Positions 5,962 to 5,966 of a DNA stretch of 5,966 nt are shown piece by piece. The notes under the pieces are model-generated. The model did not search any database. It was not told where the DNA came from and was given only the letters and a program-made list of their open reading frames with translations. Position 1 is the first letter of the stretch. Each line of letters begins with the position of its first letter. Made by a program: the position numbers and the translations under genes. Source of the DNA: Oscillospiraceae bacterium (GTDB taxonomy: Bacteria > Bacillota > Clostridia > Saccharofermentanales > Saccharofermentanaceae); NCBI GenBank assembly GCA_902795955.1, contig CADBNJ010000074.1, positions 1 to 5,966 on the forward strand, given 5' to 3'.

Positions 5962-5966
5962 GATAC

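Overview
The window reads as ordinary chromosome from a low-to-mid GC Gram-positive anaerobe, most likely a member of Clostridia (Lachnospiraceae-like). The grounds are the purine-rich Shine-Dalgarno sites, frequent AGG/AGA arginine and ATA isoleucine codons, tight gene packing, and the families present (YtrB/BcrA-type ABC pair, exopolyphosphatase-related DHH protein, LarE, MalY/PatB, DUF3737). The taxon is an inference; there is no rRNA or other marker gene here. I see no mobile elements, tRNAs, rRNAs, CRISPR arrays or riboswitches, and no gene-free stretch over 300 bases.

Layout from left to right. (1) Bases 1-71, minus strand: the first 23 codons of a probable membrane protein that runs off the left edge, with its own ribosome binding site and an extended -10 promoter. 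(2) Bases 159-2092, plus strand: an ABC-2 exporter made of an ATPase and an eight-helix permease, joined by an ATGA stop/start overlap. (3) Bases 2149-3877, plus strand: a DHH/DHHA1 phosphoesterase overlapping by 11 bases a LarE-type PP-loop sulfur transferase. No larA, larB or larC is in view. (4) Bases 3898-5945, minus strand, convergent with larE across only 20 bases: a DUF3737 beta-helix protein followed, through another ATGA overlap, by a MalY/PatB PLP-dependent C-S lyase.

The window is therefore three coupled gene pairs, each likely translated together. The ABC pair is probably a small exporter of unknown substrate. LarE and the PatB-type lyase both handle cysteine sulfur, but they lie in convergent operons, so a shared pathway is only a hypothesis. 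The least understood element is the DUF3737/PatB pair. Its first gene has no Shine-Dalgarno site and carries a TGATATAAT extended -10 whose predicted transcript would begin within a base or two of the ATG, which suggests leaderless translation. The same nonamer drives the partial gene at the left edge. No strong case for an entirely new system was found.
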